Assembly (NCBI GenBank): GCA_000309865.1
Contig: AMGN01000091.1
Span: forward strand, 1-64,000
DNA length: 64,000 bases
Source: Methanobacterium sp. Maddingley MBC34
GTDB lineage: Archaea; Methanobacteriota; Methanobacteria; Methanobacteriales; Methanobacteriaceae
Reading direction: 5' to 3'
Every line of letters starts with the position of its first letter. Position 1 is the first letter of the stretch. Positions 1 to 12,702 of this stretch are shown in pieces. Position numbers and translations under genes: made by a program. The notes below the pieces were generated by a model. It worked only from the letters and a program-made list of their open reading frames with translations, had not been told where the DNA came from and made no database searches.

Positions 1-570
<570 letters not shown>

Positions 571-746
571 TTATTGTCAGTGAATGTGTGATATGTATTA
601 CAATTATTGCTGAAACAGTCTAAAAAGTATTAAATTAATCCAATGTATTACTATATAATCTGATATGGCCCGAAAAGTAATAATACTTAATAGATCGAAA
701 ATATTATAAGCTATTTAACTAAATTCTTATTGTGGTTAAATGAGGA

Positions 747-1487
<741 letters not shown>

Positions 1488-1554
1488 TAATAATGGTAAA
1501 TTTAGGGAAAAGAGTAAAAAATACGCAAAAATTTCAAATTTTAGGTGATTTATA

Positions 1555-2226
<672 letters not shown>

Positions 2227-2534
2227 TAGTCAGGGAGAAGACCCATCAGCAGGATCAGCCAACTTAGTGGACGCCATGCTGGTACTGGCAGTGGGGTTCC
2301 TGATATTCCTGGTAATGTCATGGAACATGCAAAACGTAGTTTTTGCCAACATGACTCAGGATGAACGTCAACAGACCATGGAAGCCATGAAACAGGTGGC
2401 TGAAATCAATCAGGGCAGTGAACTCAATGACACACCTCAAACAGAGTCAGGTTCCGGACAGGGATATGCTAAGAAAGGAACGGTTTACCAGGATCCCAAT
2501 ACAGGAAAATTGATTATGGTGCAGGGTTGACCTA

Positions 2535-2553
2535 TGGCGGCATTACGCCGCCA
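2535..2553 (+). terminator. GC-rich hairpin after the DUF2162-ExbB-DUF2149 operon
   Basis: Perfect 7-bp stem TGGCGGC/GCCGCCA around a five-base loop ATTAC, starting four bases after the stop codon and followed at 2579 by a T-rich tract. It stands out in an AT-rich spacer. It lies between convergent genes (this operon and glnA), so it may act as a two-way transcript end or RNA-stability element. Confidence 0.6.
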
Positions 2554-2623
2554 AATGGATCATTCCCCATTATTTCGCATTTTTTTTATATTATTGTTGT
2601 TTTTATCATGTAAATCTTGAATT

Positions 2624-3949
2624 CTAAAGCAGAGGATAGTACTTTTTAATCTCATAATCAGTTACCTGGCGGTTGAATTCAGCATATTCCATCTTCTTCA
2701 AGGTTATAAAGCGTTTAAATGAGTGAGGACCCAGGGTTTCCCTCATTAGTTCGGATTTTTCAGTATAACCTATTGCTTCTTGCAAGCTGGAAGGCAAAGT
2801 CTCTATTCCTTTCCTAACTCTCTGTTCTTCATTTAAATCGTACAAATTCAACTCCATTGGTTCTGGCAGATTGCATTTTTCTTCGATTCCACTTAATCCT
2901 GCCATGAGCGTAACTGCCAGCTGGAGATATGGATTCCCTGAAGGGTCAGGGCAGCGAATTTCAATACGGGTAGCTTCTTCCCTGCCTGGTTGGTATTGGG
3001 GAACTCTCACCAGTGCAGAACGATTACTGCGTGACCATGCAATGTAGACTGGGGCTTCAAAACCCGGTACCAGCCGTTTGTATGAATTGACCCAGGGGTT
3101 GAGAATAGAAGTTATTTCCTTAGAATATTTAAGAACACCACCCAGGTAGGAACGGGCATATTCTGAAAGATGATAAGGATCATCATGGTCAAAGAAAACA
3201 TTCTTATCACCATTAAAAAGGGATTGATGAGTGTGCATTCCAGAACCGTACTCATCATTGAGGGGTTTGGGCATGAATGTAGCGTAAACTCCGTGTTTAG
3301 TGGCTATTTCTTTAACAGTGAGGCGGTAAGTGACCATGTTGTCAGCCATACGAAGAGCATCATCGTAGCGTATATCTATCTCATGCTGGGAAACCGCTGC
3401 TTCGTGATGGGAATATTCCACCCGTATTCCTAGCTTTTTTAAGGCCAATACTGTGTCTCTCCTGAGATCTGATGCCAGATCAAGGGGTGTTAGGTCGAAG
3501 TAACCACCGGTGTCCAGTGGTTCGGGTTTTTCAGGGGATTTGAAGTAGAAGTATTCCAGTTCAGGGCCAACGTAAAAATGGTCAAAACCCATTTTTTCCA
3601 TTTTTTCTAGGGCTCTTTTTAAGACGTAGCGCGGGTCTCCTTCATAGGGTTGGCCATTAGGTTTCAGGATGTCACAGATCATCCTGGCCACCGATTTTTC
3701 CTGGGGTCGCCATGGCAGAATGGCAAAAGTTTCTGGATCCGGCATGGCAATCATATCTGATTCTTCAACATCCTGGAAACCAGTGATACTGGAGCCATCA
3801 AAACCCATTCCCCTATCCAAAGCATTTTCCAGTTCTTCATTGGTGATGGCAAAACTTTTAAGAATACCATTTATATCAGTGAACCACAAACGGATAAACT
3901 CAACATCTTTCTCATGAACCAGTTCTATTACTTCATCGCTACCCAACAT
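2624..3949 (-). CDS. glnA: Glutamine synthetase, type I
   Basis: ATP-dependent amidation of glutamate to glutamine, the main ammonium-assimilation step, in the cytosol as a dodecamer. The 441 residues fit the GSI-alpha length. Visible signatures are the beta-grasp region near residues 17-80 with FDGSSI, the metal-binding segment GPELEYFYF, the ATP site region with SRSNRSALVRVP, and the C-terminal core. A segment NLYDL near 368-372 resembles the adenylylation loop of other GSI enzymes, but the protein lacks the extra length of the adenylylated GSI-beta class. The start has a GAGGGG box. The gene is monocistronic and divergent from the HisA-like gene. I looked for the methanogen NrpR operator pattern (GGAA-N6-TTCC) upstream and did not find a clear one. 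Confidence 0.97.
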   Translation of the reverse strand: MLGSDEVIELVHEKDVEFIRLWFTDINGILKSFAITNEELENALDRGMGFDGSSITGFQDVEESDMIAMPDPETFAILPWRPQEKSVARMICDILKPNGQPYEGDPRYVLKRALEKMEKMGFDHFYVGPELEYFYFKSPEKPEPLDTGGYFDLTPLDLASDLRRDTVLALKKLGIRVEYSHHEAAVSQHEIDIRYDDALRMADNMVTYRLTVKEIATKHGVYATFMPKPLNDEYGSGMHTHQSLFNGDKNVFFDHDDPYHLSEYARSYLGGVLKYSKEITSILNPWVNSYKRLVPGFEAPVYIAWSRSNRSALVRVPQYQPGREEATRIEIRCPDPSGNPYLQLAVTLMAGLSGIEEKCNLPEPMELNLYDLNEEQRVRKGIETLPSSLQEAIGYTEKSELMRETLGPHSFKRFITLKKMEYAEFNRQVTDYEIKKYYPLL

Positions 3950-4276
3950 TTAATTCCCCTCAATTTAGTTGTTATTACAGATTTTAATTCCTTAGTTTCA
4001 ATTTCTTAGTTTCAATTTTAGTTGTTTATAAATTAATTATCTATAATCGGATATAGAGTCTAATCTGATATTAGTAGTACATCAAAACTATTTATCTTAA
4101 GTAACATCAATAGTTTATTTACATCACTCTTAATTTATTCATATTGTAGGTTTATTGTTAGAAAATGTGAAAGACACTTTAAGGCATTTTTTGCACAAAC
4201 TAAGTGTAAAACTTGAAAGTTAACCTAAAGTTAACATGAAAATTAATTTACAGTAAGTTGGTAATGGTGATATCAA
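3950..4276. promoter_or_regulatory. Divergent glnA / HisA-like spacer
   Basis: A 327-bp AT-rich divergent promoter region. It holds a direct repeat of CTTAGTTTCAATTT at about 3991-4018 in the glnA leader, a TATA-like TTTATAAATTAATT near 4025-4038, and two copies of AAAGTTAAC at about 4215-4235 before the HisA-like gene. No gene is evident. Regulatory roles for the repeats are inference. Confidence 0.4.
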
Positions 4277-4963
4277 TTGATAATACCAGTTTTAGATATA
4301 AAAGACGGACTCGCTGTTTCTGGAAAATCTGGAAACAGGGAAACATATAAACCACTTCAAACGGTTTTCCACTCTTCTTCTCATCCCTTAGAAATTGCTC
4401 GTGCTCTTTTTGATGCGGGAGCAAAGCAATTATACATTGCTGATCTAGATGCCATTGAAGGAAAAGATTATAATTGGGATTTAGTCGGCGAAATTAACCA
4501 GTTTCTCCCGGTGTTGCTTGATTGTGGGGCCAATGATATTGATTCAGTGTCTGAGGCTCTTCGAGTTGCTGATAAGGTGATAGTGGCCACAGAAACTCTA
4601 AAAAACATGGATGATCTTCATGGAATATTTTGCAGGGTTAATAGGGAACGAATCATTGTAAGTGTTGATGTGATGGATAATAAAGTCTTAAGTAAATACA
4701 TGGAACTTGATTTTAACATTTTAAGGGAAAATTTAGAAAAATTACAACCCTCTCAGATAATCCTTCTGGATATTTCAAAAGTAGGAACTGAAAAAGGGAT
4801 TAACTGGAAGTTAATGGATGAGTTTACCGGACTTGAATGCTCTATTATTTTAGGAGGGGGCATCACTGGGGAAGATATGTCCCAACTTGATAAAAGCAGT
4901 GTGGATAAAGTTTTAGTGGGCACTGCACTCCATCAAGGTCAAATGAAGCTTTTTTTAGGTTGA
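4277..4963 (+). CDS. HisA/HisF-related TIM-barrel protein (archaeal paralogue)
   Basis: A protein of 228 residues with the HisA/HisF half-barrel pattern: an N-terminal strand with VLDIKDG, a second Asp-bearing strand VSVDVMDNK, and phosphate-binding loops LGGGITGED and LVGTALH. It matches the 'hisA/hisF family protein' group of methanogens rather than true HisA, which carries a longer set of PRFAR-binding loops. The reaction is unknown. The start is TTG: a GGTGAT box lies six bases upstream and an in-frame stop at 4268 excludes anything longer. A PfkB-type kinase gene follows after 180 bp on the same strand, which may point to a shared sugar-phosphate pathway (inference). Confidence 0.8.
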   Translation: MIIPVLDIKDGLAVSGKSGNRETYKPLQTVFHSSSHPLEIARALFDAGAKQLYIADLDAIEGKDYNWDLVGEINQFLPVLLDCGANDIDSVSEALRVADKVIVATETLKNMDDLHGIFCRVNRERIIVSVDVMDNKVLSKYMELDFNILRENLEKLQPSQIILLDISKVGTEKGINWKLMDEFTGLECSIILGGGITGEDMSQLDKSSVDKVLVGTALHQGQMKLFLG

Positions 4964-5040
4964 TTTATTGGACACGTTTATACGATCCATTTGTGCCGCT
5001 TTTTTTTGAATATCACAACTTTTTACAAATCCACCCTTAT

Positions 5041-5080
5041 TTTACGAACCATCCCATCAATTTACGAACCATCCCATCAA
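5041..5080. repeat. 20-bp perfect tandem duplication
   Basis: Two exact copies of a 20-bp unit beginning TTTACGAACC, back to back, followed by an eight-base T run. It lies in the spacer between the HisA-like and PfkB genes. Confidence 0.95.
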
Positions 5081-5109
5081 TTTTTTTTAATGAATCACCA
5101 GATCAAACC

Positions 5110-5122
5110 TTAAATATATTAA
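5110..5122 (+). promoter_or_regulatory. TATA box, probable leaderless promoter of the PfkB gene
   Basis: TTAAATATATTAA is centred about 28 bases before the ATG at 5144, and no ribosome binding site is visible between them. In archaea transcription starts about 25 bases after the TATA box, so the mRNA would begin at or next to the start codon. Confidence 0.5.
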
Positions 5123-5143
5123 TTCTTCTGCCAAAGATATTCT

Positions 5144-6052
5144 ATGGCTAAATTTTTGATTATAGGTCCTGTAACTCGTGACACCATTTTAAAAAGTGGT
5201 TCAAAATGTAAAGGAATTGGAGGGCCAGTCTATTATCAGGCTGGAGTTTTATCGTCACTCAAATCAGATGTCACTGCCTTGGTGACTGTGGGAAAAGATG
5301 ATATTAGTTTGCTTGATTATTTTCCTCAAGATATAAAGCTAAAGCCCATATGGGGTAGAGAAACCACTCAATTTGAAAATTTCTATCCGGATGAGAATCC
5401 TAACCACCGGTTGCAGAGAGCCTGCATACCTTCCAATCCTATTGAAATCTCACACCTTTCTCAAATTGATTGGGATACATTTGATGCGGTACTGGTTTCA
5501 CCTCTTTCACCACACGATGTACCTTTTAAAACCCTTAAATACATCTTTGAGCAGGGAATACCAGTGTATTTAGGGGTCCAGGGATATCTCCGTCATTTAA
5601 AAGGTCAAAAAGTAGTTTTAAAGCCACTCAATCATTATAAAAAGTTTTTAGCATGTGCAGATTTCCTTTTCCTGGATGAAGTTGAAGCAGGGGTAATAAT
5701 TGGGGATTCCTCCCTTTCTTTGCATGAAATTTCCAGGAATCTTTCTCTTATGGGTCCCGGAGAAGTTATTATCACCAGAGGAGATAGAGGATCCATTATC
5801 TATTCTGGTAGGCATGATGAGACCTATCAAATCCCTGCTTTTCCCTCAAAGGAAAGGGTGGATCCAACTGGCCTTGGTGATAGTTACTTGGCGGCTTATG
5901 CATTCAGAAGGCAGGAGGTATCGGATCCCCATGAGTGTGGAATTTTTGCTTCTCTGGTATCATCTCTAAAATTGGAAAATAAAGGAGCATTTCGGGGTAA
6001 TAAAAAATTAATAGAGGATAAACGTTTTGAGTCCCTATCTTTAATTCAATAG
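5144..6052 (+). CDS. PfkB/ribokinase family carbohydrate kinase
   Basis: A protein of 302 residues with the ribokinase fold: an N-terminal KFLIIGPVTRDTI strand, GGPVYYQAG near residue 27, and the C-terminal signature DPTGLGDSYLAAY with the catalytic base Asp at about 246 in the GLGD anion-hole motif. It phosphorylates a sugar, nucleoside or other small alcohol with ATP; the substrate cannot be read from sequence. The N-terminal lid region appears short compared with bacterial ribokinase. No ribosome binding site precedes the ATG, but a TATA box lies at leaderless distance. It follows the HisA-like gene on the same strand after a spacer with a tandem repeat, so the two need not be co-transcribed. 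Confidence 0.88.
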   Translation: MAKFLIIGPVTRDTILKSGSKCKGIGGPVYYQAGVLSSLKSDVTALVTVGKDDISLLDYFPQDIKLKPIWGRETTQFENFYPDENPNHRLQRACIPSNPIEISHLSQIDWDTFDAVLVSPLSPHDVPFKTLKYIFEQGIPVYLGVQGYLRHLKGQKVVLKPLNHYKKFLACADFLFLDEVEAGVIIGDSSLSLHEISRNLSLMGPGEVIITRGDRGSIIYSGRHDETYQIPAFPSKERVDPTGLGDSYLAAYAFRRQEVSDPHECGIFASLVSSLKLENKGAFRGNKKLIEDKRFESLSLIQ

Positions 6053-6198
6053 TTAAATTATTCAGTTAAAAGTTTAAAAAAAGGTTAAATTATTTGAAAA
6101 ACCCGTTTAAAAAAAGTTAAACAGTTTAGATATAATTTAATACGTTAAAAGTATTTAAAAGAAAAATTTAAAAAAATTTTGACACACAACTTTAATAT

Positions 6199-6393
6199 TC
6201 ATGTACCCAAAATCACTGGCAATATCAAAAATGGTAGTAGGCCCGCGGCAAAGAATAGTACAACTCCTGCAATGGCATAATTCCTTTTCCCATCCATGAT
6301 TCCGCTGCAAATCAGTATCACACTTATAAATGCAAGTATTGGGGGGATTATGTGAGAGTAAAGTAGTGATCCAAATATAACTGTATCTGCCAT
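6199..6393 (-). CDS. Small membrane protein, unknown function
   Basis: A protein of 64 residues with two or three hydrophobic helices separated by a short polar turn (MDGKRNYAIAG). I do not recognise a family. The ATG at 6393 is chosen because a GGAGAT box lies at normal spacing; a TTG at 6402 would directly abut that box. It lies downstream of the exported deacetylase gene on the same strand (about 140 bp gap). Hydrophobicity, the ribosome binding site and a complete frame support it as real. Confidence 0.55.
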   Translation of the reverse strand: MADTVIFGSLLYSHIIPPILAFISVILICSGIMDGKRNYAIAGVVLFFAAGLLPFLILPVILGT

Positions 6394-6532
6394 ATATATC
6401 AAATCTCCATCTGAATTATATAAGAATTGTAATTATCATTTTTTTTATCTTTATTTTTTTATCTTTCTTATTCTATTAACCTTTAATGAAGTTCATCACT
6501 TAGTTTTAAATTAATGGGGATAAGTCCCTAAA

Positions 6533-7336
6533 CTAATTTATATAATAAATTCTTTCAGGGCTAATACTGTATAAACCATCACTGTAGGGGTAAAATGTGT
6601 TGAGGATGGTGTGTATGTTGTAATAAACCTGGAATGCACTCTTTTTTTTGGCAGCGTATATGTTAACATTTACATCTGTGTAATTGTTGGTCAGGGCGGT
6701 GGTAGCTGCTCTGGTGGCATGGTAATAGTAAATAGGGAACTGCCTGTACTTCAGGTTGGGATATTTCTCTTTCATCTTCTGCATTCCCTGCTGACAGGCC
6801 AGATGGTCACCATTCCCATCTCCAGTTGTGGTGTAGAAAACAGTGTAACCTTCCTTAAGATATAAATTTTCCATGGTGGTGAATACCACCTCTGAGTTTA
6901 AGGCACCATCATCAAAGCTCTGTATATTGTAATTACTACAACCAAAAATGCCCATAACTTGTTTAAAAGAGTCTTCTCTTATTAATTTCTTTTTGTCTGC
7001 GGAACTAGCATTGGCAGGAATTGCTACCTTGTAGTAGTTAGTTACAGTGAGTAATTGGGAGGTTACAGCATCACCGGAAGTCATAAGCTCAAAGTGAACT
7101 GTAGATCCATTTGCCATGATCCTCTGGATGGTTCCTCCGGCACCAATGGTTTCATCATCTGGGTGGGGTATTATAAATGCCACTTTCTCAGGTGAAGATG
7201 CATTAGCTGTTGCATTCTGGTTTCCAGTGTTATTTGTATCGGTTGAATTGTTACTGCTAACTGAGAATATTGGGAATAATGCAATAAATAAAATCAATGG
7301 TATTGCCAGGATTAAAATGATGAATGTTTTTTTCAT
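6533..7336 (-). CDS. Exported PIG-L/LmbE family deacetylase
   Basis: A zinc-dependent N-acetyl-sugar deacetylase-type protein. After an N-terminal signal anchor (about 3-28) and a Ser/Asn/Thr-rich linker comes the family signature PHPDDETIGAGG at about 60-70, whose His and two Asp bind zinc, and a later GDGNGDHLACQQG segment carrying the third zinc ligand. The export signal places it outside the membrane, so the substrate may be an amino sugar of pseudomurein or a surface glycan; this is inference. The ATG at 7336 is better spaced from the AAGGTT box than the ATG at 7342. A sortase-like gene lies 200 bp upstream on the same strand. Confidence 0.88.
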   Translation of the reverse strand: MKKTFIILILAIPLILFIALFPIFSVSSNNSTDTNNTGNQNATANASSPEKVAFIIPHPDDETIGAGGTIQRIMANGSTVHFELMTSGDAVTSQLLTVTNYYKVAIPANASSADKKKLIREDSFKQVMGIFGCSNYNIQSFDDGALNSEVVFTTMENLYLKEGYTVFYTTTGDGNGDHLACQQGMQKMKEKYPNLKYRQFPIYYYHATRAATTALTNNYTDVNVNIYAAKKKSAFQVYYNIHTILNTFYPYSDGLYSISPERIYYIN

Positions 7337-7536
7337 ATTCATAACCTTGATCTGATGTATATCTAAATTTATAATCTATCTAGAGCTAATTAAATATAAA
7401 TAGGTTATTATATTTCCTTTTATTAAATCTATCTTGTTTTAAGGATTGGATGTTTGTCCTTAGATGTTAGTTTACTTATTTTAGAAAAATAAAAAGGTGG
7501 TTTAAAAAAGATTTTTTTAAGATCTTTTTTTACAGG

Positions 7537-8520
7537 TTATAATGGGTCTACAGCGCTTAAATTGCAGTGAACGTACCTTTCTGCTGATGTATAACCTGGT
7601 GGCCAGCAGGTTCCAAGTACCAATTCTTTTTTACCTGCAGGGAATTGGATGAGGTTGGTGGTGTAATCGTATCGTATGTCATTGTTGGAAACCACCTGGT
7701 AGGTGTATTTTTTCTGAGTCAGATAGTCATTTATGTAGATTTTGTCTCCTACTTTTATGTTTTCAATATAATTGAATGGAGCTGAATACCTGGTGTGGTG
7801 TCCTAATAATCCCACGGAACCTAATTGGCCAGGGTAAAAGCTTTTTGGTAAAGTATCATCTGGTGCAGAATAATGATAAACCGCACCCATTGCGTTTAAA
7901 GTGTCGGAGCGTATATTCCAGGTTACTCCTGTTCGTGGTATGGATACTGTTCCGAAGGCAGGCATGTCAGCCAGTTTGGCGGAGTTAATCTTCAAACTGT
8001 TTTTAACCACATCAAAGGCAGCACTGCTTCCGGATCCTTTAAACCCATTTAACAGAGATTCTACTTTAAATCCTTCTTGAGGATAACTAAATATAACACT
8101 GTAAAGTGCTCCATTTTTGTTTACCCATAATTCTCTCTGTTGGGTGGTAGAACCATTTTTTTGAATTTGATAAGTATTATCATAACCCGAAGTTCCATTC
8201 ATATCGATTTTATTGCTGGAAGTCAATTTAAGGTTACTTTCTGTCTCTTTAACTAAGGCTGGAACAAAATCTGAAGTGGTATTGTATCCTGCAGGCATGA
8301 CCTGACGGCTGACAGTGATGTTCATACCAGTTTCCGGGTCTTTAAAGGTAACTACTTGAGATCCTTGCCCTGCAACCTGTTGCCAACTGGAAGGATAGTT
8401 AAAAGAAATTTCACCATTCTGATAATGTTTAGTTTCAATATTGGCACTGCCAGACGTGACTGAAATAACCAGCGCGACTATAACTAGAATAGCAATCCCA
8501 ATAATAATGTATTTCTTCAA
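7537..8520 (-). CDS. Sortase-like exported protein with N-terminal PsbP-like domain
   Basis: A protein of 327 residues: signal anchor at 1-24, a PsbP-like domain (about 30-180, with ISFNYPSSWQQV and FKDPETGMNITVS) and a C-terminal sortase domain. The sortase catalytic set is visible: His in LLGHHTRY at about 241-242, Cys305 in LVLGTCWPP, and Arg315 in SAERYVHC. Sortases are Cys transpeptidases that attach surface proteins to the cell envelope or to each other; archaeal members are poorly characterised. Start is TTG, with AGGGAG at good spacing. It is upstream of the exported deacetylase gene, consistent with a surface-modification role. I saw no obvious sorting-signal substrate nearby. Confidence 0.82.
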   Translation of the reverse strand: MKKYIIIGIAILVIVALVISVTSGSANIETKHYQNGEISFNYPSSWQQVAGQGSQVVTFKDPETGMNITVSRQVMPAGYNTTSDFVPALVKETESNLKLTSSNKIDMNGTSGYDNTYQIQKNGSTTQQRELWVNKNGALYSVIFSYPQEGFKVESLLNGFKGSGSSAAFDVVKNSLKINSAKLADMPAFGTVSIPRTGVTWNIRSDTLNAMGAVYHYSAPDDTLPKSFYPGQLGSVGLLGHHTRYSAPFNYIENIKVGDKIYINDYLTQKKYTYQVVSNNDIRYDYTTNLIQFPAGKKELVLGTCWPPGYTSAERYVHCNLSAVDPL

Positions 8521-8834
8521 ATGAAATTCTCCCTAAAATTTTTCTTAAATAATCTTATTTAAAATATTAAACATCCTATGATTGGAATTAATCCTGTAAT
8601 TAATTACTCCTCTTCTAATGTTTTATTTTGGCTAAAAACTTCACTTTATGGGTTTTTTAAGGTGTGGAGTTGTTTTTACTGATATTTATCAAATTTAATC
8701 ATGTTATATATTACTGAGGTTTTCCCGGATATTTCCGTGGGTTCCTAAATATTTCAATGGTTTAAGTTTATTTAGAATATTGATTCCTTATAAATGTGTT
8801 GCTCTTCCACATTTATTACAATAACTTCATTCCA
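8521..8834. other. Spacer upstream of the sortase-like gene
   Basis: About 310 AT-rich bases with no open frame that looks coding. It should contain the minus-strand promoter of the sortase-like gene. Confidence 0.5.
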
Positions 8835-8851
8835 TATTATAAATTTAAATA
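8835..8851 (+). promoter_or_regulatory. TATA-like promoter of a candidate RNA
   Basis: TATTATAAATTTAAATA is a good archaeal TATA element. No protein gene starts within 400 bases downstream, but a structured, comparatively GC-rich stretch with a terminator-like hairpin does follow. Confidence 0.4.
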
Positions 8852-8867
8852 CTAATGTCAGATAATA

Positions 8868-9140
8868 ATGTTATAGGGGATCCTCATACTAATCTTGGGA
8901 AGCTGCAAAAAAATAAGCTAATTATACTACAAACTCCCTCCAATGGGATGCAGCTGGTGTTGGGGGTCTCTAATTTACTTATGGCCTTTCACCATAACAT
9001 AAGTAAACTATAATATTAATAATTCACCTCAAGAAAAAGTGGTGAAACTCAAGAGTGGATGTCACATTGGCATTATTGTCCTAATCGGTTATAGATTTCT
9101 AAACTATTTTTTACACCTTCAGCGGTGTTTAGTATTTTTT
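8868..9140 (+). ncRNA. Candidate structured non-coding RNA
   Basis: No coding frame is credible here, yet the stretch is structured and less AT-rich than its flanks. Visible pairings are AGCTGCA (about 8900) with TGCAGCT (about 8949), CCTCCAA with TTGGGGG around 8936-8967, a perfect 10-bp inverted repeat TTTACTTATG/CATAAGTAAA (8974-8983 with 8998-9007), and TTCACC/GGTGAA near 9022-9045. It is bracketed by a TATA box at 8835-8851 and a hairpin plus T run at 9113-9140. It does not show the conserved motifs I know for RNase P RNA or SRP RNA. It could instead be a 5' leader of the gene at 9293, but the terminator-like hairpin argues for an independent transcript. Confidence 0.4.
9113..9140 (+). 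terminator. Hairpin with T run
   Basis: ACACC (9113-9117), loop TTCAGC, GGTGT (9124-9128), then TTTAGTATTTTTTT. An alternative outer pairing CTAAAC/GTTTAG is also possible. It has the form of an intrinsic terminator for the preceding candidate RNA. Confidence 0.45.
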
Positions 9141-9292
9141 TATCTAAATTTATCATTTTTTCACATTTCTCCCTTTTTTAGCGTATTAGCTACTTTTAAT
9201 TAAAAAAATTCAAATATTCAAAAGCTTTAATTGTTAAAAAAGATGTATACATGTATAGTTAAAGGGGGACTTACATCGGGAGGTTGGATAAA

Positions 9293-9763
9293 GTGGATGA
9301 AATCGACATACCCCAAATAACTAAAAAATATTTAGGTATAATCAATAAGGTTGTTGCAGGATACGCGGTTGATAAATCCAAAATGGATATCATATTAACC
9401 GATGTTATCTTCAGTTTAAAGACAGGACCGGTATCACCACCTGTTACACATGAATTTGCCCAGGTTACAATTCCAATTATCAATTTTATTTATGACTATG
9501 AAAAAATTCCATGTCTTGGTGTTTTTCAGAATGTTGAAGAAGTCACCAAAACAAAAGAACTCCTTGAAAAGGTGGGTATAACAACTGAATCTAAAAAGTT
9601 GGGTATTGTGTCAGCGGAATTTATGTATAAAAATATAAATATTCATTCAAGGTTCACAGACATCGAGTCTTATAATAAATATTCAAAGCATAAATATTCA
9701 AAATTAATCCAAAATGGTTTCCTGGTACGTCAAAAAGAAGAAGAAGCCACTTTCAATATGTGA
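9293..9763 (+). CDS. Hypothetical protein
   Basis: About 156 residues, soluble, with no signal peptide, membrane segment or motif I recognise. The sequence is mixed and looks coding (DIILTDVIFSLKTGPVSPP, a Lys/Tyr-rich C-terminal part with SKHKYSKLIQNG). A GGGAGG box at 9278-9283 abuts a TTG at 9284, so I prefer GTG at 9293, nine bases from the box. It stands alone between a candidate RNA and a decayed gene. Confidence 0.6.
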   Translation: MDEIDIPQITKKYLGIINKVVAGYAVDKSKMDIILTDVIFSLKTGPVSPPVTHEFAQVTIPIINFIYDYEKIPCLGVFQNVEEVTKTKELLEKVGITTESKKLGIVSAEFMYKNINIHSRFTDIESYNKYSKHKYSKLIQNGFLVRQKEEEATFNM

Positions 9764-9769
9764 CTTTTA

Positions 9770-9941
9770 TTATTCAATGGTCATGACTTTATATTTTTCA
9801 ACTGCTTCTGTAGCTTTAGCGGATCAGGTACCCTTCCATGGCCAGGTAATGATTCTCACATTCCCCTACTAGCTGAAAGAGTTCATCATCACTTCAGTGG
9901 TCTATGGGGTTCTTTAACTTCAGAGCCCATTTAGTGATCAT
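9770..9941 (-). pseudogene. Decayed small gene, unknown family
   Basis: On the minus strand a frame from ATG at 9941 reads MITKWALKLKNPIDH, meets an in-frame TGA, continues SDDELFQLVGECENHYLAM with EGYLIR, and then needs a frameshift to continue as AKATEAVEKYKVMTIE before its stop at 9770-9772. The amino-acid texture across both breaks is coding-like, so this appears to be a protein of about 57 residues with one nonsense and one frameshift lesion. I do not recognise the family. The spacer from 9942 to 10062 holds nothing else I can name. Confidence 0.4.
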
Positions 9942-10062
9942 AATAATATGGTTTGATAGTTCATAATATGTTTATATTATCATATGTGCATGATATTTAT
10001 CATAAAATATGTTTTGATTAGCTTTTCATGTTAACAACTCTGTTTCTGGCGGTTCACAATCA

Positions 10063-10091
10063 GAGAATGTTGATCACCCCGAGAATGTTGA

Positions 10092-10096
<5 letters not shown>
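10063..10096. repeat. 18-bp-period tandem duplication at the AAA ATPase stop
   Basis: GAGAATGTTGATCACC occurs at 10063-10078 and again at 10081-10096. The second copy includes the last codons and the stop of the minus-strand ATPase gene, so the duplication copied the gene's 3' end into the spacer. Confidence 0.9.
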
Positions 10097-11645
<1,549 letters not shown>

Positions 11646-11767
11646 CCACCGAAAAATTTTATTCAACTTTTTGGATTATTATGTATTATATCCCGTTTTT
11701 TTTTTGAATATATGAGTATACTTATTTATTTCTTCAGTACGATATTCATTTTTTAGGCCTATTATAA

Positions 11768-11826
11768 TAGGTCTCAATTTAGTAATGAATAGGTCTCAAT
11801 TTAGTAATGAATAGGTCTCAATTTAG
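11768..11826. repeat. 22-bp tandem repeat, about 2.7 copies
   Basis: A unit starting TAGGTCTCAATTTAG is present at 11768-11789, 11790-11811 and, in part, 11812-11826. It lies in the spacer between two minus-strand genes, upstream of the AAA ATPase. Confidence 0.95.
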
Positions 11827-11850
11827 GTTAATATAATGAATAATTCCCAG

Positions 11851-12531
<681 letters not shown>

Positions 12532-12702
12532 CTATGTCCACCCCAACATTTTTTTTATCACAATTTTTTTTATTCAAAATCCATGTTATTAATTCAATCA
12601 ATTCATAATTTATGGATTCTTTAATTATAAGTTTAATGTAAAGATCGGGAGGGTGGGTTAAGATATTTTAAGAATGTATAATGAATGTGAATTTAGGGAT
12701 TA

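Noticed and set aside
3950..4276. NrpR-type operator (GGAA-N6-TTCC) before glnA
   Set aside because: I searched the divergent spacer by eye on both strands and found no match with intact half-sites.
4960..5151. 63-codon plus-strand frame after the HisA-like gene
   Set aside because: It runs through the 20-bp tandem repeat and the promoter of the PfkB gene, has no ribosome site, and its composition is that of AT-rich spacer.
11768..11826. 22-bp repeats considered as a CRISPR remnant
   Set aside because: Units are directly adjacent with no spacers and no cas genes are near; it is a simple tandem repeat.
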